NCBI GenBank assembly: GCA_025463135.1
Contig: JAOAPY010000031.1
Span: 62,001 to 126,000 of the forward strand
Direction of reading: 5' to 3'
Source: Acidobacteriota bacterium
GTDB taxonomy: Bacteria > Acidobacteriota > Blastocatellia > Pyrinomonadales > Pyrinomonadaceae
Length of the DNA stretch: 64,000 nt
A model generated the notes under the pieces. The model saw only the letters and a list, made by a program, of their open reading frames with translations. It was not told the DNA's origin and ran no database searches. The translations under genes and the position numbers were made by a program. This document shows positions 1 through 8,412 of the stretch, in pieces (within the stretch, counting starts at the first letter, position 1; every line of letters starts with the position of its first letter).

Positions 1-231
1 ACCACGATGATCTTCCGTTCGTTCGCGCACGCCCTTGATCATGGAAGTGCTTTCCGATGCGGGCATGGAATTTCCGGCGGAATTCATACTCACCTTGTAA
101 GTAATCTTCAGGTCCGACTGCGGACGCGGGGTTCTGTTTTGCTGGGCCAGGACCAACGATGCAGCCGCGAGCACACCGGCGATACAGATCAGAATGACGC
201 CGGTCCTGGGTTTGAAATTGCGATCTCTCAT
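1..231 (-). CDS. Exported or membrane-anchored protein, N-terminal fragment
   Basis: The first 77 codons of a minus-strand gene are visible; the rest lies beyond the left edge. The ATG at 231 is preceded by a good AAGGAGC-type ribosome binding site. The product begins with basic residues (MRDRNFKPR), then a hydrophobic stretch ending near LVLAQQ, then a polar region rich in Q, R, P and S. This is the profile of a signal peptide or N-terminal anchor, so the protein is probably exported to the periplasm or outer membrane. No domain can be recognised in the visible part, so no function is assigned. Confidence 0.65.
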   Translation of the reverse strand, partial: MRDRNFKPRTGVILICIAGVLAAASLVLAQQNRTPRPQSDLKITYKVSMNSAGNSMPASESTSMIKGVRERTEDHRG

Positions 232-551
232 TTTCCTTGCTCCTTTTCCTCTTGTTCTAATTGATTCGTGAACTCGAATGAATCGTTTCAATGCTTGAAC
301 TCATCACGCTTAACTTTCGGTTAGATCAGACGCAAGCTTTCAACGTCGCATACTACGCTTTCGCAAACTCTTAGTGGCGTGCCTGAACGCAGCAACGATT
401 CGCTTCCGATGCCAGGGCCTCAGGCCAATATCCGCGTAGCTGCCAGATTATAGAAAGCCCGGCATATTTCTCAAACAGTACGGTGCGACCTTCTTAGCTG
501 AACCTTATTCGGCATCTTCGCGTAGAATACCTGCAAGAGGACAACACATAT
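232..551. other. Intergenic region between divergent genes
   Basis: About 320 bases separate the minus-strand fragment and the plus-strand zinc-ribbon gene. It must contain the promoters of both, but no clear -10/-35 pair, strong hairpin or repeat-family copy was identified. Nothing else seen. Confidence 0.5.
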
Positions 552-1121
552 ATGGACAGCAGATACTATCCTGGCGTTGAAGCCAACGTTCCGAATTTAA
601 TTGCAGAGCTGCGAACCCTGTTTGATGCCGATTACGAAGTCCAAACAATGCAGGTGTCTTCGACCACCGTTTTGCAAGCACGCAAGTCCGGCACTCTGCG
701 CGAAATGACCGGTTTGTCGGCGGCGTTAACGGTCAAGATCACTCCAGAGGCCGGCGGTACGCGTGTCGAAATCGGCATGCAAAAATGGTTTGACAAAGCT
801 GCCGTGGCCGCGATTGCCATCGTGTTGTCCGCCGGATTGCTGATTGCACTGCCGGCGCTCGGTGCATACTGGCAATTCAAAATTACCGAAGACGCGTGGA
901 AGATAATCGAAGACCACATCGCGCGCAAAGCGGGCGGCTATGTTCCACCCCTGCCCGGACGCTGTGGAACCTGCGGCGCGGCGAATACCGCAGGCGCTGC
1001 GTTTTGTTCCGGCTGCGGCGCGAACCTGCGGGTCGGTCTGACCTGTGGTAGTTGCGGAGCAGCCCAAAAAGATTCATCGGCTCGTTTTTGTAATAGTTGT
1101 GGCAAACCCCTTTCAACTTGA
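552..1121 (+). CDS. Membrane protein with C-terminal double zinc ribbon
   Basis: The 189-residue product has an N-terminal soluble part of about 75 residues, one hydrophobic segment (about residues 80-105, AAVAAIAIVLSAGLLIALPA) and a C-terminal tail with two CxxC...CxxC zinc ribbons (CGTCGAAN...FCSGCG and CGSCGAAQ...FCNSCG). These are typical structural zinc knuckles of the DZANK/zinc-ribbon type, which generally mediate protein or nucleic-acid contacts rather than catalysis. The start ATG has an AGAGG sequence about 10 bases upstream. It is followed 16 bases later by a DUF2007 gene, and zinc-ribbon and DUF2007 proteins often occur together, so the pair may be co-transcribed. Exact function unknown. 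Confidence 0.75.
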   Translation: MDSRYYPGVEANVPNLIAELRTLFDADYEVQTMQVSSTTVLQARKSGTLREMTGLSAALTVKITPEAGGTRVEIGMQKWFDKAAVAAIAIVLSAGLLIALPALGAYWQFKITEDAWKIIEDHIARKAGGYVPPLPGRCGTCGAANTAGAAFCSGCGANLRVGLTCGSCGAAQKDSSARFCNSCGKPLST

Positions 1122-1137
1122 GTAGCCAGGAGAACTT

Positions 1138-1356
1138 ATGCCAGATGATATAGTTGCGATCAGAGCCTTCTCAGATGAGATCGAGGCCGATATGGCTCTC
1201 CAGCTCCTCGAGGGCGGAGGCGTTCGCGGCTTTGTCTTCAAAGACGACGCAGGAGGAATGGAACCTCATCTGCAGCGAACGTCAGGTGTTCGGCTAATCG
1301 TCAACCGGGCGGAAGCCGAGCGTGCCCTGGAAATACTCCAGTCCCTGGACATATAG
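1138..1356 (+). CDS. DUF2007 family putative signal-transducing protein
   Basis: A 72-residue protein whose pattern (a strand VAIRAFSDEIEADMALQLLE, then a GVRGFVFKDDAGG turn, then GVRLIVNRAEAERALEIL) matches DUF2007, a small ferredoxin-like alpha/beta fold often fused or adjacent to zinc ribbons. The length is typical for a stand-alone member. A GGAG ribosome binding site sits 6-8 bases before the ATG, and the spacing from the preceding zinc-ribbon gene is 16 bases, suggesting an operon. The family has been called putative signal transducing, but no biochemical role is established. Confidence 0.8.
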   Translation: MPDDIVAIRAFSDEIEADMALQLLEGGGVRGFVFKDDAGGMEPHLQRTSGVRLIVNRAEAERALEILQSLDI

Positions 1357-1383
1357 AGCTCTTCGCGTTCAAAGTCTTTCACC

Positions 1384-1926
1384 ATGACACAGAAGTTCAT
1401 CCCCGTGATCCGTCAGGCGACTAATTCTGACGCAGCGCTGCTGATCGAACTTGGTTCACGGACATTTTCTGAAACTTTCGCCGCGGACAATACAGCGGAA
1501 GATATGGCCGACTATCTGGCTGCCGCGTTCAGCCCGGAACAGCTGGCCGCGGAATTAGCCGACGGTCTCGCCACTTTCCTAATCGCCGAAATTGATCAAA
1601 CAGCGGTGGGCTACGCCATGCTTCACGCCGGCGCCTTACCACATCAGTCCAGTGGTGAGAAACCTATCGAGTTGGTGCGTCTTTATGTATCCAGTGAATG
1701 GCATGGTCGCCAGGTGGGCGCGAGTCTGATGCAGGCTTGCATCGACCTCGCACAGAAGCGAGGCTATCGCACCTTATGGCTGGGGGTTTGGGAACACAAT
1801 GGCCGGGCCCGAGCGTTTTATCGCAAATGGAAGTTTGAGGAGTTTGGGGAACATCTTTTTCAGTTGGGCGGCGATCCTCAAAACGATATCCTGATGGCGC
1901 GGACACTACAGTCTTCAGACAACTGA
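1384..1926 (+). CDS. GNAT family N-acetyltransferase
   Basis: The 180-residue protein has the GNAT fold expected to transfer acetyl from acetyl-CoA to an amine. The N-terminal IRQATNSDAALLIELGSRTF is motif C/D-like. Motif A is RLYVSSEWHGRQVGASLMQA, where the RxxGxG-type pyrophosphate loop appears as GRQVGA. Motif B is WLGVWEHNGRARAFYRKWKF, which includes the usual N...AxxFYxKxGF signature. It resembles PaiA-like or spermidine/spermine acetyltransferases, but the substrate cannot be read from sequence. It lies 9 bases upstream of a second GNAT gene, so the two are probably co-transcribed. Confidence 0.88.
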   Translation: MTQKFIPVIRQATNSDAALLIELGSRTFSETFAADNTAEDMADYLAAAFSPEQLAAELADGLATFLIAEIDQTAVGYAMLHAGALPHQSSGEKPIELVRLYVSSEWHGRQVGASLMQACIDLAQKRGYRTLWLGVWEHNGRARAFYRKWKFEEFGEHLFQLGGDPQNDILMARTLQSSDN

Positions 1927-1935
1927 CAAACACGC

Positions 1936-2442
1936 ATGAATGTCCTCGAAACCGAGCGCTTGACGCTGCGCAAACTGTCGCTCGATGATGCGGGTTTCAT
2001 TCTTGAGCTCTTAAATGATTCGATGTTCCTGCGTTTCATAGGCGACAAGAACGTCAGAGACATTGAAGCCGGCCGTCAATACATCTTGAAAGGTCCGCAG
2101 GAGAGCTATGAGCGTCTCGGATTTGGACTTTATCTGGTTGCCCTGAAATCAAACCTGATCCCTATCGGAATTTGCGGACTCGTTAAGAGAGACGCTTTGG
2201 CAGACGTCGATATCGGCTTTGCCTTTCTGCCTGAATTTCGCGCTCGAGGCTATGCCTTCGAATCAGCCGCGGCGGTAAAGGACTATGGCCTCAACACGAT
2301 CGGCCTGAGACGCCTGTTGGCAATTACGAACCCGGACAATGTTGCTTCGATTAGAGTACTGGAAAAGATCGGACTCAAATTCGAGGGAATGATCAGGCTT
2401 ACGGAAGACAGCCCAGAGATTCGTCTATATTCTTCTGAATAA
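1936..2442 (+). CDS. RimJ/RimL-type GNAT acetyltransferase
   Basis: The 168-residue protein begins with LETERLTLRKLSLDDAGFI, the classic start of the RimJ/RimL (Acetyltransf_3) branch, and continues with IGICGLVKRD and the CoA-binding segment FAFLPEFRARGYAFESA. The C-terminal NPDNVASIRVLEKIGLKFEG is the typical N-x-x-S-x-x-V-L-E-K-x-G-F motif. Members acetylate ribosomal-protein N-termini or small amines; the substrate here is unknown. It sits between another GNAT gene and a TMEM175-like gene with gaps of 9 and 2 bases, a tight operon arrangement. Confidence 0.87.
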   Translation: MNVLETERLTLRKLSLDDAGFILELLNDSMFLRFIGDKNVRDIEAGRQYILKGPQESYERLGFGLYLVALKSNLIPIGICGLVKRDALADVDIGFAFLPEFRARGYAFESAAAVKDYGLNTIGLRRLLAITNPDNVASIRVLEKIGLKFEGMIRLTEDSPEIRLYSSE

Positions 2443-2444
2443 TA

Positions 2445-3020
2445 ATGAGCAAAGGACGTCTGGAAGCGTTCAGTGATGGGGTGGTGGCAATCATCATCAC
2501 CATCATGGTGCTGGAATTCAGAGCTCCGGTGGGTGGCGACCTCAGCGCGCTGAAACCTCTTCTGCCCGTATTCGTCAGTTATGTCCTCAGCTTTATTTTC
2601 ATCGGCATTTATTGGAGCAATCATCATCACCTGTTACAGGCGGTGCAGCATGTTAATGGACCAGTGTTGTGGGCCAACCTGCATCTTCTATTTTGGCTAT
2701 CGCTGACGCCCTTTGTCACCAACTGGATGGGCGAAAATCATTTTGCCCCGTGGCCCGTGGCCCTCTACGGTGTTGTGTTGTTGTGCGCGGCGATTGCCTA
2801 CTTCATTCTTACGCGCTTGTTGCTGGCTTTACACGGCAAGACTTCCGCGTTGGCGGCGGCCATCGGTTCGGATTTCAAAGGCAAGATTTCAATGGTGATT
2901 TATCTGGTCGCGATTCCCCTTGCGTTTGTCAATTCGTGGTTGGCCGGTGCGCTTTACATGGTGGTGGCGATCATGTGGTTGATACCGGATCGTCGCATTG
3001 AGAAGACTCTGGTCCATTGA
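2445..3020 (+). CDS. TMEM175-like (DUF1211) cation channel protein
   Basis: The 191-residue integral membrane protein starts with GRLEAFSDGVVAIIITIMVLE, the RxxxFSD signature that lines the pore-forming first helix of bacterial TMEM175 potassium channels. Further hydrophobic helices follow (VFVSYVLSFIFIGIYW, then NHHHLLQAV and LLFWLSLTPF), giving six segments in total, the usual bacterial single-repeat length. By family it should assemble as a tetramer in the inner membrane and conduct K+ or other cations. The ATG follows the preceding stop by 2 bases, implying translational coupling with the GNAT gene. Confidence 0.88.
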   Translation: MSKGRLEAFSDGVVAIIITIMVLEFRAPVGGDLSALKPLLPVFVSYVLSFIFIGIYWSNHHHLLQAVQHVNGPVLWANLHLLFWLSLTPFVTNWMGENHFAPWPVALYGVVLLCAAIAYFILTRLLLALHGKTSALAAAIGSDFKGKISMVIYLVAIPLAFVNSWLAGALYMVVAIMWLIPDRRIEKTLVH

Positions 3021-3127
3021 GGCCGCGACAAGATTCTCTACCGGACCCTTTGCGGCAAAGCCGCATTAAAGCTCACATCGTGCACAAGGCTCTAAGCACA
3101 AGTATTAAACCAAGTACAAATCCCATG

Positions 3128-4606
3128 CTAATCATGGCGCAGCGCTTTTACCGGATCGATCCGCGCGGCGCGCGTGGCCGGATAGAGGGCTGCTACGATT
3201 GAAACCACCAGCGCGAACAGGATGGCGCCTAACCACAAATAAGGCGGTATGGAAAAGAAATCTATAAACGACGCACCCTGCGGTTTCAAAATAAAGCGGT
3301 AGGCAGCGCGATTGGCAATCCCGTCAATACCCCAGGCGAACAGGGTTCCAATTACTCCGCCGGTCAACCCCAACACCGCGGCCTCTACAAAAAAGATTAG
3401 CTTGATCTCGCGATCTTCAGCTCCTATAGCTTTCATGATTCCTATTTCACGCGTGCGCTCGAGGATGGACATGATCATGGTGTTGGCAATTCCAAACGAA
3501 GCTACCAGCAACGAAATTCCACCCAACAGTCCAAGCACCGAATCGATGATCAGAAATACAGTGCGGATCTGGTCCAACTGATCGACGATTGAAAAGCTGC
3601 CAAAACCAAGTTCCGTCAGCCGCTTTCGCACCTCAGTCAGGACCACCGGGTTGGTTACTCGCACTACGGCTGAGTCATAACCTTCGAGTCCGGAACTGCT
3701 CAAGGCGCCACTCTCACGCGCCAGGGCCAGCGCGACCTGGCTCATCGGACCCCGATGATCGATGATCCACTGACGCGCGGTCTTCAGCGGAACATAGATC
3801 CCGGCACCGGGAAACAGCCCGCGCATACCTCCCTGCCCCGCGCCTTCCTTCAACTCAGTATTCAATACACCGGCGATCCGAAATGAGTGCGCGGCGAGGT
3901 TGCCGGCTTTTGCTTCGGCACTTTCCTGATCGTCGAGCGGCAAACCAAAAAAACCGCTGGGCACCTCTTCGTTCTTCGACTCCCGGGCCTGGCCTTTTTG
4001 TTCGTCCAGCGGTGTCAGGAATTCGATGGTTTTACCCACCGCATCTTCAGGCCGGGCAAATCCGAACTCGCGTGTGAAACGTTCGTTGACTACCGCTTCA
4101 TCGGCGTCCGGGCTACTGATCATTTGGCCGCCAACAAAATCTTTGAATCGTGACGAGGCGTTGGGTACCGTTGCGCCGCCTACATACTGTGTCTGCACGT
4201 GTCCATTTGCGCGCACGAACACAGGAAAGCCGATCGAAGGTTCGACATAGGCAACACCCGGGATTTTTGCGATTTCTGCTATGGCGGCGTCATCAAGGAT
4301 GCGCGTCGGGGCCTTGTCCGGACGCAGACGTGGCCCACGCCGATCGCCACCGGAGTCAGCATCCTGGCGGCCGCGGTCGAGACCCGAAGCGAGAGTGCTG
4401 AGACTTTTTCCAAAGACACTCATCTCGTTGAAAAGATCGAGTGCCTTAAACCTGGCCAGCATGTTCTGCTGCAACCCGAGGCCGAATGAAACCATCGTGA
4501 CGATGACTGCGACACCGACGATCACACCCATCGTCGTCAACACCGCACGCAGTTTCGCCTGCCGCAAGTTGCGCAAGGCTAGATAGAGGATGTCGAGGAA
4601 GCTCAT
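3128..4606 (-). CDS. MacB/FtsX-type ABC transporter permease
   Basis: The 492-residue protein shows the MacB topology. There is an N-terminal cytoplasmic amphipathic start (SFLDILYLALRNLRQAKLRA), TM1 (LTTMGVIVGVAVIVTMVSFG), a large periplasmic domain of about 300 residues, and three C-terminal TM helices in an FtsX domain (VLGLLGGISLLVASFGIANT, VEAAVLGLTGGVIGTLFAWG, LWLGAILFALVVSIVAALYP). It ends with the characteristic PATRAARIDPVKALRHD. Such permeases work with a LolD/MacB-type ATPase to extract lipoproteins or export substrates. The likely partner ATPase is encoded at 7608-8297 on the same strand, but three unrelated genes lie between them. The periplasmic part contains a low-complexity DRGRQDADSGGDRRG segment. 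Confidence 0.9.
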   Translation of the reverse strand: MSFLDILYLALRNLRQAKLRAVLTTMGVIVGVAVIVTMVSFGLGLQQNMLARFKALDLFNEMSVFGKSLSTLASGLDRGRQDADSGGDRRGPRLRPDKAPTRILDDAAIAEIAKIPGVAYVEPSIGFPVFVRANGHVQTQYVGGATVPNASSRFKDFVGGQMISSPDADEAVVNERFTREFGFARPEDAVGKTIEFLTPLDEQKGQARESKNEEVPSGFFGLPLDDQESAEAKAGNLAAHSFRIAGVLNTELKEGAGQGGMRGLFPGAGIYVPLKTARQWIIDHRGPMSQVALALARESGALSSSGLEGYDSAVVRVTNPVVLTEVRKRLTELGFGSFSIVDQLDQIRTVFLIIDSVLGLLGGISLLVASFGIANTMIMSILERTREIGIMKAIGAEDREIKLIFFVEAAVLGLTGGVIGTLFAWGIDGIANRAAYRFILKPQGASFIDFFSIPPYLWLGAILFALVVSIVAALYPATRAARIDPVKALRHD

Positions 4607-4610
4607 TGTA

Positions 4611-4800
4611 AAGATGGTCTTTGGTCTTGGGTCTTGGGTCTTTGGCTCTTGGCCTTTGGATCTTTGTGCTTTGTACTTTGATCTTCAGCTAGTTCAACTC
4701 TTGAGCTTGGGAAAAACAGTATCGAGAAGAAGTGCAAAGTACAAAGCTCAAAGTACAAAGCTCAAAGCGCCAAAGACCTAAGACCTAAGACCAAAGACCT
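4611..4800. repeat. CTTTGGTC-type low-complexity inverted repeat
   Basis: The left arm (about 4611-4672) is a run of GTCTTTGG/TCTTGGG-like units on the plus strand. The right arm (about 4734-4800) is the complement (CAAAGTACAAAGCTCAAAG, then ACCTAAGACCAAAGACC). The two arms can pair into a long imperfect hairpin between the permease gene and the SirB1-type gene. The same unit recurs at seven or more places in this window. Confidence 0.75.
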
Positions 4801-4805
4801 ATTAA

Positions 4806-5657
4806 TCAATTCATCATCGCCAGGCGTCGTTGCATGACATACAGTTGTTCCTTCACTTCTTCGGCGTCGGGGGCGCTTGCTTGCAATTGCAGATAGAGCT
4901 GGGTGGACCAGACCGCTTCGGGTAAGCGATCAAGCTGTGCCAGCAATGCGCCTCGATCACGATGCTCGGAAGCGTCGCCGGGCCGCACCAGGATGATTCG
5001 TTCGACTGTCGCCAGGGCTTGTCGATACATTCGCGCCCGCATGTAAATAGCTTTCAGATTGGTCAGCAGGCGCTCCAGAATCTCGCGCGCGCTCGCGCTG
5101 CGCAAGTGCTCTTCCGACAACGCGACGTTTCCTTCAAAAAGTTCATCCAGTCGCGCCTGACAATCCTCACGATCTATCACTCGACCGTCGAAGGGATCCA
5201 CGAGCGAGGCTTCGAGTGATCCTGCTTCGCGAGCCCGCACGATAAAGTGGCCGGGCAGCCCGATGCCCTGGGTCTCAAGCCCGGCGCGATTGCCAACTTC
5301 CATATAAACAATTGACAGGGTAATTGGGATACCGACGCGCCGATCCAGTACGTCGTTCAGGAAGCTGTTGCGCGGATCATAGTATTCGGTTTGGTTTCCG
5401 TGAAAACGCTTTTCCTCAAAAATGAATTCGTTGAATGCCTCGATACCGGCGCCAGGACGAGCCGCCACGCGAGCGGCGCCCGTCCGCCCCAATTCGTCCA
5501 GCAATGACAGGTAGTGGGCCACATCGACCTGCATCCCTTCCTCCGCTGCGATCAGCAATGCTGCGTGAGCGAGGTCGACCAGTTCGCCGGGCTTGCCGAC
5601 CAAATCTGCAAAACGTCGACGAATGTCCTGGGCAAGAATTTTGGTTTTTGGAGTCAT
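4806..5657 (-). CDS. SirB1/transglutaminase-like protein with TPR tail
   Basis: From the ATG at 5657 the product has 283 residues. It shows the SirB1 pattern of an inactive-looking transglutaminase-like domain (FNEFIFEEKRFHGNQTEYYD, NSFLNDVLDRRVGIPITLSI, GLPGHFIVRA) followed by a TPR-like C-terminus (NLKAIYMRARMYRQALATVE, RDRGALLAQLDRLPEA). The family is widespread, and its role remains unclear. The open frame extends upstream to a TTG at 5759, but those 34 residues (including SEELRPKTKPNPF) come from the CTTTGGTC repeat, so the ATG at 5657 is preferred even though no strong ribosome binding site is visible. Confidence 0.82.
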   Translation of the reverse strand: MTPKTKILAQDIRRRFADLVGKPGELVDLAHAALLIAAEEGMQVDVAHYLSLLDELGRTGAARVAARPGAGIEAFNEFIFEEKRFHGNQTEYYDPRNSFLNDVLDRRVGIPITLSIVYMEVGNRAGLETQGIGLPGHFIVRAREAGSLEASLVDPFDGRVIDREDCQARLDELFEGNVALSEEHLRSASAREILERLLTNLKAIYMRARMYRQALATVERIILVRPGDASEHRDRGALLAQLDRLPEAVWSTQLYLQLQASAPDAEEVKEQLYVMQRRLAMMN

Positions 5658-5720
5658 GAAGGGATTGGGTTTGGTCTTTGGTCTTAGTTCTTCGCTTTTC
5701 GTTCCAGGTTCTTGTGGTTC
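5658..5720. repeat. CTTTGGTC-type low-complexity tract
   Basis: A single-arm copy of the CTTTGGTC family (TTTGGTCTTTGGTCTTAG and relatives) sits directly upstream of the SirB1-type gene and fuses in frame to its start, artificially lengthening the open frame. Confidence 0.6.
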
Positions 5721-5841
5721 TCGGTTCTGTTGGTTTGCGATATCAATTTCAAATGTCAAATCAACTCTTCGCCGTGGGGACGGCGCAGGAACCCACCCGC
5801 TAACGGTGTCACTGACACACCCGCTTCATCCTTCATCCTTC

Positions 5842-6534
5842 CTACACATACAGCAACTCCACCGCGTCGACGGTCCAGTCCGCCAAGCTCCGGGTCACAA
5901 CTTCCGCGTGGGCAGTTCGCAACGTCGCCTCGGCGATAGTGTTAGTCACGCCCAGCGTGCGCATGCCGGCAGCGCGACCAGCGGCAATACCCTGTGCTGC
6001 ATCTTCGATCACGAGACATTCCTGCGGCAGCAGATTCGGCTGACGCTTGCCGCCGCGAATTGCATTCATTTTCGCAAAACCCAGTTCATAGCACTCCGGA
6101 GCGGGCTTACAATTTGTGACTTCCTCGGCACTGACGATTATCGAGAACAGCTTTGCCAGTCGCGCGCGTTCCAGCACATATTCGATTTCCATGCGTCGCG
6201 CCATGCTCACGAGACCGAGTTGATAGCGACGCGAGTAAGTCTTCAAAAAGGTAACGACGCCGGGAAACAACGGCAGTTCATTTTCAATCAGGCGACGATG
6301 AATCGCGGACTTCTGGTCCATCGACTGTTGCATCATGGCCTCAGTCAGCTCTTTGTCACCGCGTTTGAAGGCGGCGCGCAGAAACGCTTTGTCATCCATA
6401 CCCATCGAAGCATAGTACTGCTCTTCAGTCAGACTGATTTCCACTGCCGCCAGCACCTCCTGATAGGCTTTGAGTTGCAGCGGCTCGTCATCGATGATGA
6501 CACCATTGAAATCGAAAAAGATTGCTTGAATCAT
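5842..6534 (-). CDS. HAD-family phosphatase, beta-phosphoglucomutase-like
   Basis: The 230-residue protein starts with IQAIFFDFNGVIIDDEPLQL, the HAD motif I followed by a helical cap domain (about residues 16-85). Then come motif II (LGLVSMARR), motif III lysine (ITN-C-KPAPECYELG) and motif IV (LVIEDAAQGIAAGRAAGM). This is the cap-C1 layout of beta-phosphoglucomutases and related sugar-phosphate phosphatases. Motif I reads DFNG rather than DxDG, so the usual second aspartate (general acid/base) is asparagine. This variant is also known in some family members but may change activity. The substrate is unknown. The gene lies 17 bases downstream of the cNMP-binding/DUF1003 gene on the same strand. 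Confidence 0.87.
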   Translation of the reverse strand: MIQAIFFDFNGVIIDDEPLQLKAYQEVLAAVEISLTEEQYYASMGMDDKAFLRAAFKRGDKELTEAMMQQSMDQKSAIHRRLIENELPLFPGVVTFLKTYSRRYQLGLVSMARRMEIEYVLERARLAKLFSIIVSAEEVTNCKPAPECYELGFAKMNAIRGGKRQPNLLPQECLVIEDAAQGIAAGRAAGMRTLGVTNTIAEATLRTAHAEVVTRSLADWTVDAVELLYV

Positions 6535-6550
6535 GATTGGTGGTCACTGA

Positions 6551-7411
6551 CTACTTCCCTTTCAGTCTTGCATTCTGCTCTTCGAACAGCTTTGGCAAGC
6601 GCTCGCTCTCAATCACATCCAGGCGGCGTAGCACTTCAATCAGCGAAAGCTCATTCTTCAAATTCACCTGATAGTCGAGGTCAGCTCGCAACCTGTCTTT
6701 TTCCGTCTGCCGGTTCTGCGACATCATGATAATCGGCGCCTGTAAACCCGCCACTACCGCCAGCGTCAAATTGAGCATCTGGTAAGGCACCGGATCAAAG
6801 CCGCGGACCAAAATGTAGGAATTGAAAATGATCCAACTAGCAATCAACCCCAGCGATACGCCGATGAATTTCCAGCTGCCGCCGAATTCAGCGAGCAGAT
6901 CCGCCATGCGATCAGAGAGCGTCATGCGCTTCTTGTCTTCATCATTCGCATTGCGCGAAACGCGTTGTTGCAGTAACTCATCCGTGCGTCGCAAGCGTTC
7001 GAAGGCAGCGCTAAGCATCTCTAACGTCACGATGGGATTACTTTGAATAAAAGCCATGAAGTTTGCGCGGGAGAGAATGGCAAAGCGCGATTCTTCTGTA
7101 ACGGTCGCATCCGCTGAACGGCGCTTACCGTCAATGATCGCCATCTCGCCGAAAAAGTCACCGCGGGCGAGTTCGGCCAGCGTGATTTGCTGGTTGTCCT
7201 TGTCGCGTATACTGATACGCACGCGGCCGCGTTCGATCAGATACATAGCATCGCCCTTGTCACCGGTCCAGAATAAAGGCGTTCCCGCAGACACCTCGCT
7301 CACAATTAACAAACTGCGCAGGCGAGCCGCCGCATCATCATCGAGCGAAGCGAATAAGGGAACCGAGCGAATCGCCTCGAGCGTCATCTGGGGAGCAGGA
7401 TTGTTGGACAT
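6551..7411 (-). CDS. Cyclic-nucleotide-binding plus DUF1003 membrane protein
   Basis: The 286-residue protein joins two domains. Residues about 15-130 form a cyclic-nucleotide-binding beta-roll (VPLFASLDDDAAARLRSLL, LFWTGDKGDAMYLIERGRV, ELARGDFFGEMAIIDGKRRS). FGEMAIIDGKRRSA matches the phosphate-binding cassette. Residues about 165-275 are DUF1003, with two TM helices (WKFIGVSLGLIASWIIFNSY and LNLTLAVVAGLQAPIIMMSQ) and a charged NRQTEKDRLRADLDYQVNLK segment. It may act as a cyclic-nucleotide- or ligand-responsive membrane protein; a putative cyclase is encoded two genes upstream at 8413-10236. The link to that cyclase is an inference from proximity. Confidence 0.88.
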   Translation of the reverse strand: MSNNPAPQMTLEAIRSVPLFASLDDDAAARLRSLLIVSEVSAGTPLFWTGDKGDAMYLIERGRVRISIRDKDNQQITLAELARGDFFGEMAIIDGKRRSADATVTEESRFAILSRANFMAFIQSNPIVTLEMLSAAFERLRRTDELLQQRVSRNANDEDKKRMTLSDRMADLLAEFGGSWKFIGVSLGLIASWIIFNSYILVRGFDPVPYQMLNLTLAVVAGLQAPIIMMSQNRQTEKDRLRADLDYQVNLKNELSLIEVLRRLDVIESERLPKLFEEQNARLKGK

Positions 7412-7430
7412 AGGGTTACCTCGTTAGAAA

Positions 7431-7623
7431 GGATGAAGGACGGGGAGACACGGGGACGCGGGGATGTGTAGTCATTCTTGTCACTTTCCTTTGTAGACGC
7501 TATTCAGGAAACTAATCGACGCGAAAGTTAATTCGTTCCTCTCTTTTTCACCGTGTCTCCGCGTCTCCGTGTCTCCTCGTCGGCTTTTCGCGGCGTCTCT
7601 TCTGCTGTCATCCTTCATCCTTC
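7431..7623. repeat. GGAGACACGG inverted repeat with GGATGAAGG ends
   Basis: The left part (7431-7464) reads GGATGAAGGACGGGGAGACA and continues with GGGGACGCGGGGA. The right part contains CCGTGTCTCCGCGTCTCCGT (7551-7570) and then TCATCCTTCATCCTT (7609-7623). The arms are inverted copies flanking about 85 bases. The GGATGAAGG motif also occurs near 5830 and at thiL (22994-23190). Confidence 0.7.
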
Positions 7624-8297
7624 TTCACCACCGCGCCGTCTTTCATCAGAATAATGCGATCGGCAAAGGTCTGTGCCAGTTCGTGATCGTGAGTGACCAT
7701 GATGATCGTCAGTGCATCGGTGGCAACCATCGCCCTTAATAAGGTGAGCAACTCATGCGCGCGCGTCGAGTCCAGATTGCCGGTTGGCTCGTCGGCCAAA
7801 AGGACTCGGGGCCGATTCGCCAAAGCCCGCGCGATCGCCACTCGCTGTTGTTCCCCGCCGGACAATTCCGTCGGACGATGCGTCAGGCGATCGGCCAGAC
7901 CGACTCGGTCCAACAACTCCTGCGCCCGTTTCCTGCGCTGACTGCCGCGTACGCCGGCAAACGCCAGCGCCAGGCTGACATTTTCTTCGGCGCTCATGGT
8001 CGGGATCAAATTGAAGCCCTGAAAAATCATCCCTACTGAGTTGCGGCGATAGCGCGCCATTGCCTTCTTACTTAACGGCGCCAGCGGTTTCGAGTCGAAA
8101 AGAATTTCGCCGGCGGTCGGATGATCGAGTCCACCCAACACGTTCAGCAAAGTAGATTTTCCGGACCCTGACGTCCCTTGTATCGCGGCAAACTCACCCG
8201 CGTTGACCGTTACCGAAACGTGGTCCAGGGCAGCCACCGTCGTGCTGCCCATTTGATAGACCTTGGAAACGTCACGAGCTTCTAAGATGAATGACAT
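7608..8297 (-). CDS. LolD/MacB-type ABC transporter ATP-binding protein
   Basis: This 229-residue ATPase has all ABC motifs: Walker [10 protein letters not shown] (41-49), Q-loop MIFQGFNL (Q93), signature LSGGEQQR (145-152), Walker B VLLADEP (165-171), and the H-loop VTHDHE. The sequence belongs to the MacB/LolD/FtsE subfamily that powers non-translocating, mechanotransmitting permeases in the inner membrane. The matching permease is probably the MacB/FtsX gene at 3128-4606, three genes downstream on the same strand. Lipoprotein release, export or cell-division roles cannot be distinguished from sequence. Its stop region overlaps a GGATGAAGG-type repeat. Confidence 0.92.
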   Translation of the reverse strand: MSFILEARDVSKVYQMGSTTVAALDHVSVTVNAGEFAAIQGTSGSGKSTLLNVLGGLDHPTAGEILFDSKPLAPLSKKAMARYRRNSVGMIFQGFNLIPTMSAEENVSLALAFAGVRGSQRRKRAQELLDRVGLADRLTHRPTELSGGEQQRVAIARALANRPRVLLADEPTGNLDSTRAHELLTLLRAMVATDALTIIMVTHDHELAQTFADRIILMKDGAVVKKDEG

Positions 8298-8310
8298 GGA
8301 TTTGATCTAG

Positions 8311-8403
8311 CCACAGATGAACACGGATTTGCACGAAAACAAAAAAGCAGACCGCTTAACTCTATTTCGCTTCTTATCAGAGTACATCCGTGTAAATCTG
8401 TGC
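8311..8403. repeat. CACAGAT...ACACGGAT inverted repeat
   Basis: The left arm CCACAGATGAACACGGATTT (8311-8330) and right arm CATCCGTGTAAATCTGTG (8385-8403) are inverted copies with about 50 bases between them. Related CCACAGATnnACACGGAT repeats are widespread in intergenic regions of several phyla. It lies between two minus-strand genes and could form a transcript hairpin. Confidence 0.7.
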
Positions 8404-8412
8404 CAGCGTTTC

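Noticed and set aside
5593-6729. 378-codon plus-strand open frame opposite the HAD gene
   Set aside because: It is antisense to a well-supported HAD phosphatase gene and parts of two others, has no ribosome binding site, and its translation looks like random GC-rich shadow.
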